Both the position numbers and the translations under genes were made by a program. From assembly GCA_022702705.1 (NCBI GenBank), contig CM040421.1:744001-808000 (forward strand): 64,000 bases of DNA. The letters are read 5' to 3'. Under the pieces are notes generated by a model that saw nothing but the letters and a program-made list of their open reading frames with translations, was not told where the DNA came from and made no database searches. Source of the stretch: Papilionanthe hookeriana x Papilionanthe teres (taxonomy: Eukaryota > Streptophyta > Magnoliopsida > Asparagales > Orchidaceae). This document shows positions 59,871 through 64,000 of the stretch, piece after piece; within the stretch, counting starts at the first letter, position 1; the number at the start of each line of letters is the position of its first letter.

Positions 59871-60660
59871 TTGATGACCCGTCCAACCCTTTCTGGCAGA
59901 CTTGCCAGGTGGTCAATGATATTATTGCAATTCGATATAACTTTCGTGCTTCTTCGTGCCATAAAGGGACAAGTCCTAGCAGACTTCCTCGCAGCACACC
60001 CTTTACCGGCAGAATCTCCTCTCAATGATGACTTGCCAGATGAACAAATAATGAGATTAGAAGACCCTGATGATCGACGTTAGGAATTATATTTCGACGG
60101 AGCATCTTCAGCACACAAAGATGAAGAATCGCAAGTGATAGTGCCCGGTAAGGCAGGAATCAGACTAATCTTTATAACACCGGAGCGGGGGATGTTAAGA
60201 TACTCCTACCACTTAACAGAGCCGTGTACAAACAACGAGGAAGAATACGAAGCCCTCATAACAGGACTAGAATTAACTATTCAAATGGAGATAACAAACA
60301 TCAACATCTACGGGGATTCGCAGTTAATCATTCAACAGATCGCTGGACAGTACAGAATTTTAAAGCCAAGACTCGAGCAATACTTCCAGGTATGCCATAC
60401 GAGTTGTTGGAACAGATTCCGAATGTGACGATCTACAAAATTCCCAGAAAAGAAAACGCTTTAGCAGATGCGTTAGCCCGCCTCGCAAAAGAATTTGCCT
60501 GCTTGCAAGATGAATCAGTTGAAGTGTCAGTTCAAGGACGACGAGTCCTATCACAGCTCGACATAGACACAATACACAAATCGAGAAAAGAAAAAGAATC
60601 GATTGCGAGCGGTGACGGAAAACACGAGAAGATTGGCGACGACCATTAATAGACTACACC
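59871..60660 (+). pseudogene. Copy B archaeal-type RNase H
   Basis: Tether 59871-60083 (LSGRLARWSMILLQFDITF, GQVLADFLAAHPL), then the domain after a TAG at 60081: ELYFDGASSAHKDEES, CTNNEEEYEALITGLELT, INIYGDSQLIIQQI, frameshifts near 60350-60402, ENALADALARLAKEF (about 60458). The same D-E-D-D residues as copy A. Marks the lineage as Tat. Confidence 0.88.
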
Positions 60661-61885
60661 GCAAACGAGAAAACTACCGGACGATAGGTCGTTAGCCCAT
60701 CGGATCAAGAAAAGAACTCGTCCTACGCATTAATAAACAACACGTTATACGAAGGTCTTTCGATCAAATGTGGCTAAGGTGCCTAAGCGGGTCCGAGGCC
60801 CGTGAAATTGTTAAAGAGGTGCATTCGGGACTCGTGGCGCTCACCGGTCGGGTCCGAAGATGAAAATGAAAATTAAAAGACTAGGGTACTACGGCCCTCG
60901 ATGATGACCGACCGCATGAAAATCGCCGAGAGCGTCACCAATGCCAAGTGCACGGGTGGTTCTACACCAACCTCCAAATGTGCTACATCCAGACAATTGC
61001 GTCATGGCCATTTGAATGTTGGGGCACGGATATAGTGGTTCCAATAGAACCACCATCTTCAAAAGGACATCGTTTCATTCTTGCGGCTACGGATTACTTT
61101 TCCAAGTGGGCGAGAGCGGTTCCACTCGGAGAAGTGAAAGCACACCACGTGCTACGGTTTTCGAGAACCGAGTTGTTTATCATTTCGGAGTGCCGCGCGA
61201 GATCATTTCGGATAATGGGTCAGCATTCGGAAGCACGCAAATCAACAATTTTGTCGGGAGACACGGAATCGGTCGGCGGTATTCAACAATTTATTATCCA
61301 AGAGCAGACGGCACAGTCGAGGCTTTTAATAAAACTCTCGTTCAAATTTTAAAGAAAACTTTGGACGATAATAAGAGAAATTGGCACGAGAAGTTATTAG
61401 AAGCCTTATGGGCCTACGGACAACCTTCGAACTCCGCTCGAAGCTACACCTTAAGCTACGGTGTATGGGTCCGAGGCGGTGTTACCCTTAGAGGTCCGGC
61501 TTCCTTCACTCGGAATTGCGGTTGCAAACAAAATCACGACAGAAGAGAATGCCAAATTACGACTAGAGGAGTTGGAAAGCCTGGAAGGGAAAATACTTGC
61601 AGCGCGACAGGAATTTAGAACTATACCGAAGCTAAGATGGTTCGAAGCCCATGACAGATCGGGTCCGCGCAAGAACCTTGAAAGTCGGTGACTTAGTTCT
61701 CGTTCTCGAGAGACCTATCCTTGCACACCGCGAGATAGGAGGAAAATTTGAACCCACTTGGGAAGGACCGTTTGTGGTTGAGGTGGTACTACTCGGGAGG
61801 CTCCTACCGGCTTGTGAATTGCCGAGGAGAAAGACATATGCTTCCGATCAACGGACGATACTTGAAGAAGTATTACGCTACCTGA
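60661..61885 (+). pseudogene. Copy B integrase
   Basis: WLRCLSGSEA (about 60770), zinc finger residues in shifted frames (60820-60950), then core WGTDIV (about 61020, first Asp, deleted in copy A), HRFILAATDYFSKWARAV, ISDNGSAFGST (about 61205), ADGTVEAFNKTLVQILKKT (about 61305), C-terminal EPTWEGPFVVEVV and YLKKYYAT, stop 61883-61885. The region 60700-61000 holds many one-base losses relative to copy A, several turning CTG or CAG into CG. Confidence 0.87.
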
Positions 61886-62185
61886 TGTTTCGAAGGAATG
61901 AATTCTTCATCCCTAGAAGCACGGGCGAAGTAATTACTTATGTCTGGGTCTGAACCCAAAAATAATAAAAAAATGAGCTAAAATAAATAAAATCATGATA
62001 ATAAAATTTTCCTTATTCTCTCTTCCAAATCAAAATCTTTTTTTTTCGATCTTTTCCCACTTCATTCCTGTTGAATTTAAAAATATAAAAGGAATAAATA
62101 AAAAAAATGTCTCTAATAAACTTTTTCTTAATGTTCTTGTTCTTAGTATAGCCCCTGATCCTTTTCCTTGTCTTTTCGCAGGGAA
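61886..62185 (+). promoter_or_regulatory. Spacer before the copy B ALKBH ORF with splice-acceptor-like end
   Basis: AT-rich, non-coding, beginning with the short ORF that overlaps the integrase stop (ATG 61885, 22 codons). Ends CCTTGTCTTTTCGCAG, AG at 62180-62181, four bases before the ATG at 62186. Better acceptor match than copy A. Confidence 0.5.
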
Positions 62186-63660
62186 ATGTCGAATGGGCGG
62201 TTGGTCCTGAACTTTAGAAATGGCGTAAGCCTTGCACTCGACGAAAAGAGGGTGAAAGATGGAGCGATAATAGAGATTGACTCGGACTTCGCACCGGCGG
62301 GCTGCGCAATACGAGGAAGGTGACCTGGGTCCTAGTTGATCGAGAAGACCGCCCGATCGGACGATAATGAAAGTGGGTTGCCCAAGCCACCAACCCGGCA
62401 GCAGGAAAAGGAAAACAAACACTGAGGAGAAAAAGAGAATCAAGTCTGTAGTCGCTACAGTAGAGGGCAGGCTTGTCAGCGCCTCGCCCACAGAGATTCA
62501 GGAAGTACGAAGAGCTACTTTCACAGCAACTCAGCGAAGAAATAAAAATCTCCGTATCCGCAATATGTTAACTAAACTAGCAGCGGACCGGCGCAACGAG
62601 GCGATCGCTACTACCAATGTATATACTTCGAGGATACCGGTTTGCCGGGAACCTAAAGAAAGGAGGCCGACTCCAGGGATAACGAAGAGGCCGGAGAAAT
62701 CTCGAGAAGATCAAAAGAAGGAAGGCTACCACGCCACCAGATAAAGCGACCAGTAATGCATGACCTTGTTGCAGAAGCAACCCCGGAGGATGTCCCGACG
62801 AGACCATCCCTGAGGAGCCGAGGTATGCAGGAGAACGCGAAGGGATTGAGCCATATATCCCACAGTACGTCACCAGACCTCGCCATTTGCAGATTATTCC
62901 AGAATACGAGCTAGAAAGAATGCAGAATGTCGAGAAGCAAACTTTTGAATACTTCGAGAGAATCAGAGGCAGGAGGATCAATATACTAAAGGCCTCGAGC
63001 TACATACAAACGTGTTCTCAGAATACGAACAACAACAAATCGTGGACTGCATCCGAGATTTGAAAAGAATGGGTCGAGCATGCCGCCTAAGAGAAAACAC
63101 TTACTCGGAACCCCGGAGATGGATGCCGGGGAAAGGAAGAATTACCATACAATGTGGATGCTTGCTACAACTTCGCGAGAAGACGGGAAGGGAAACCCAC
63201 GGGAATACTCCGCCATGGCAAGGTAGATCCAATGCCATTGTTCATCAAAAGGATGGTAAAGAGAATGATAATATGGAGGGTACTGCCAGCAGATTGCTTA
63301 CCCAACAGTTGCATTATTAACATTTACAAGCAAGGTGACTGCGTACCCCCGCACATAGATCACCACGACTTTGTCAGACCTTTCTGCACAGTTTCTTTTC
63401 TGAACGAGTGTAATATCATGTTCTGATCTGACCTCCGGATAGCGAGGCCTAGGTGAGTTCCGAGGGCCGAGTAAAGATACCATTACCGGTAGGTTCCGTC
63501 ATGATACTAAAGGGCAACGGTGCGGATGTCGCTAAACATTGCATACCGGGAGTACCAATGAAGCGAATCTCGGTTACTTTCGAAGGATGGATGACGGGAA
63601 AGCGACTTACCACTTCCGACCGGACCCGAGCTAGAGAGCCTCCGGCCTTACGAGTCGTGA
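62186..63660 (+). pseudogene. ORF1-like/ALKBH9-10-type RNA demethylase fusion, copy B
   Basis: ATG 62186 (MSNGRLVLNFRNGVSLALD), stop near 63658-63660, broken into several frames. N-terminal part: DGAIIEIDSDF, KKRIKSVVATVEGRLVSAS, FTATQRRNKNLRI. ALKBH part: MFSEYEQQQIVDCIRDLKRM (about 63012), RRWMPGKGR, GILRHGKVDPMP, SCIINIYKQGD, PPHIDHHDFVRPFCTVSFL with HxD at 63352-63360, stop TGA (63424-63426) where copy A has GGA, then IPLPVGSVMILKGNGADVA, distal His 63537-63539, MKRISVTF with the first Arg kept, but a base loss (TTTCGAAGG) disrupts the second. Presence at the same position in both copies shows it belongs to the family. Confidence 0.88.
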
Positions 63661-64000
63661 GTTACATGAAAAATATCACACCTCCAACGTACATCCATAC
63701 GGCATCCTTGCCAAGGATGGCTTGGAAGGTGATGTTATTGACCATGTACCTCACTATTCGGACATGGATTTACGACGGATGCCTTTTTGGATAGATCGAC
63801 AAAGATCATACATAGTCCATTTTGAGTCTACATGGATTGTATGAGATGTATTCCAGACCGAGTTGCATGATGTATCTTCAACATGATTGGAATGAAAGTG
63901 ACCATGTCACATTTTGGCCTTCACCTCTTTTGTGCAAATTGACTGGGAAACGCCATTAAAGTTAAATGAACTTCGAACAAAGAACAAAAAAGAAACAAAA
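63661..64000 (+). other. Start of the copy B 3' UTR
   Basis: Matches copy A 8070-8410 closely (ACATCCTTGCCAAGGATGG, GTGACCATGTCAC). No gene. The tandem repeat expected downstream is outside the window. Confidence 0.75.

Larger units (their letters stand above)
45574..64000 (+). mobile_element. Giant Tat/Ogre-like retrotransposon, copy B (3' part beyond the window)
   Basis: 5' LTR, tRNA-Arg PBS, leader, ORF1, gag, zinc knuckle, protease, RT, RNase H, archaeal-type RNase H, integrase, ORF1-like/ALKBH fusion and the start of the 3' UTR. Same family as copy A, collinear from 57231 (equals position 1) onward. Adding the missing 3' UTR length from copy A and a second LTR gives about 27.8 kb. Inserted into gag of the minus-strand Athila E4. 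Confidence 0.92.

Overview
The window is plant nuclear DNA made entirely of nested LTR retrotransposons of the Ty3/gypsy superfamily. I found no host gene, rRNA, tRNA gene or CRISPR array. Evidence for a plant: Athila-type and Tat/Ogre-type polyproteins, a primer-binding site matching tRNA-Arg, an archaeal-type second RNase H, the plant 'putative transposon protein' domain downstream of integrase, and very long AT-rich LTRs. The species cannot be named from this; a large, repeat-rich seed-plant genome is likely.

Two copies of one giant Tat/Ogre-like family dominate. Copy A (1-25351, 5' end outside the window) shows protease, RT, RNase H, archaeal-type RNase H, integrase, an extra ORF, a 3' UTR with an 82-83 bp tandem repeat, and then two 7.4-7.5 kb LTRs separated by only 139 bp. 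Copy B (45574-64000, 3' end outside the window) shows the 7467 bp 5' LTR, a tRNA-Arg PBS, a leader, an ORF1, gag, zinc knuckle, protease, RT, two RNases H, integrase and the same extra ORF. Splicing the two copies together in thought gives a full element of about 27.8 kb. Both copies are full of frameshifts and stops.

The standout is the extra ORF downstream of integrase (6594-8069 in A, 62186-63660 in B). Its C-terminal half is an ALKBH9/10-type AlkB 2-oxoglutarate/Fe(II) dioxygenase, the family that removes N6-methyladenosine from plant mRNA. The iron ligands HxD...H and the NxY motif are visible in both copies. Its N-terminal half resembles the element's own ORF1, which lies upstream of gag in copy B. 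The ORF therefore looks like an ORF1 duplicate fused to a captured host RNA demethylase, preceded by a splice-acceptor-like sequence. My inference is that the element carried its own epitranscriptomic eraser.

The middle (25352-45573) is older Athila-type debris. E1 (+, 25352-34528) is the element into which copy A inserted, at the gag/protease linker. It has protease, RT, RNase H, integrase, two tandem downstream ORFs and a 1.6 kb 3' LTR. E2/E4 (-, 34538-about 37280 and about 41205-45573) is one minus-strand Athila element split by E3 (+, about 37281-41204), a 5'-truncated Athila 3' end. Copy B inserted into the gag of E2/E4. An Athila-type solo LTR (1436-3098, minus) with a 5 bp target duplication interrupts the RT of copy A. 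The order of events is: Athila elements first, then Tat copies A and B into them, then the solo-LTR parent into A.
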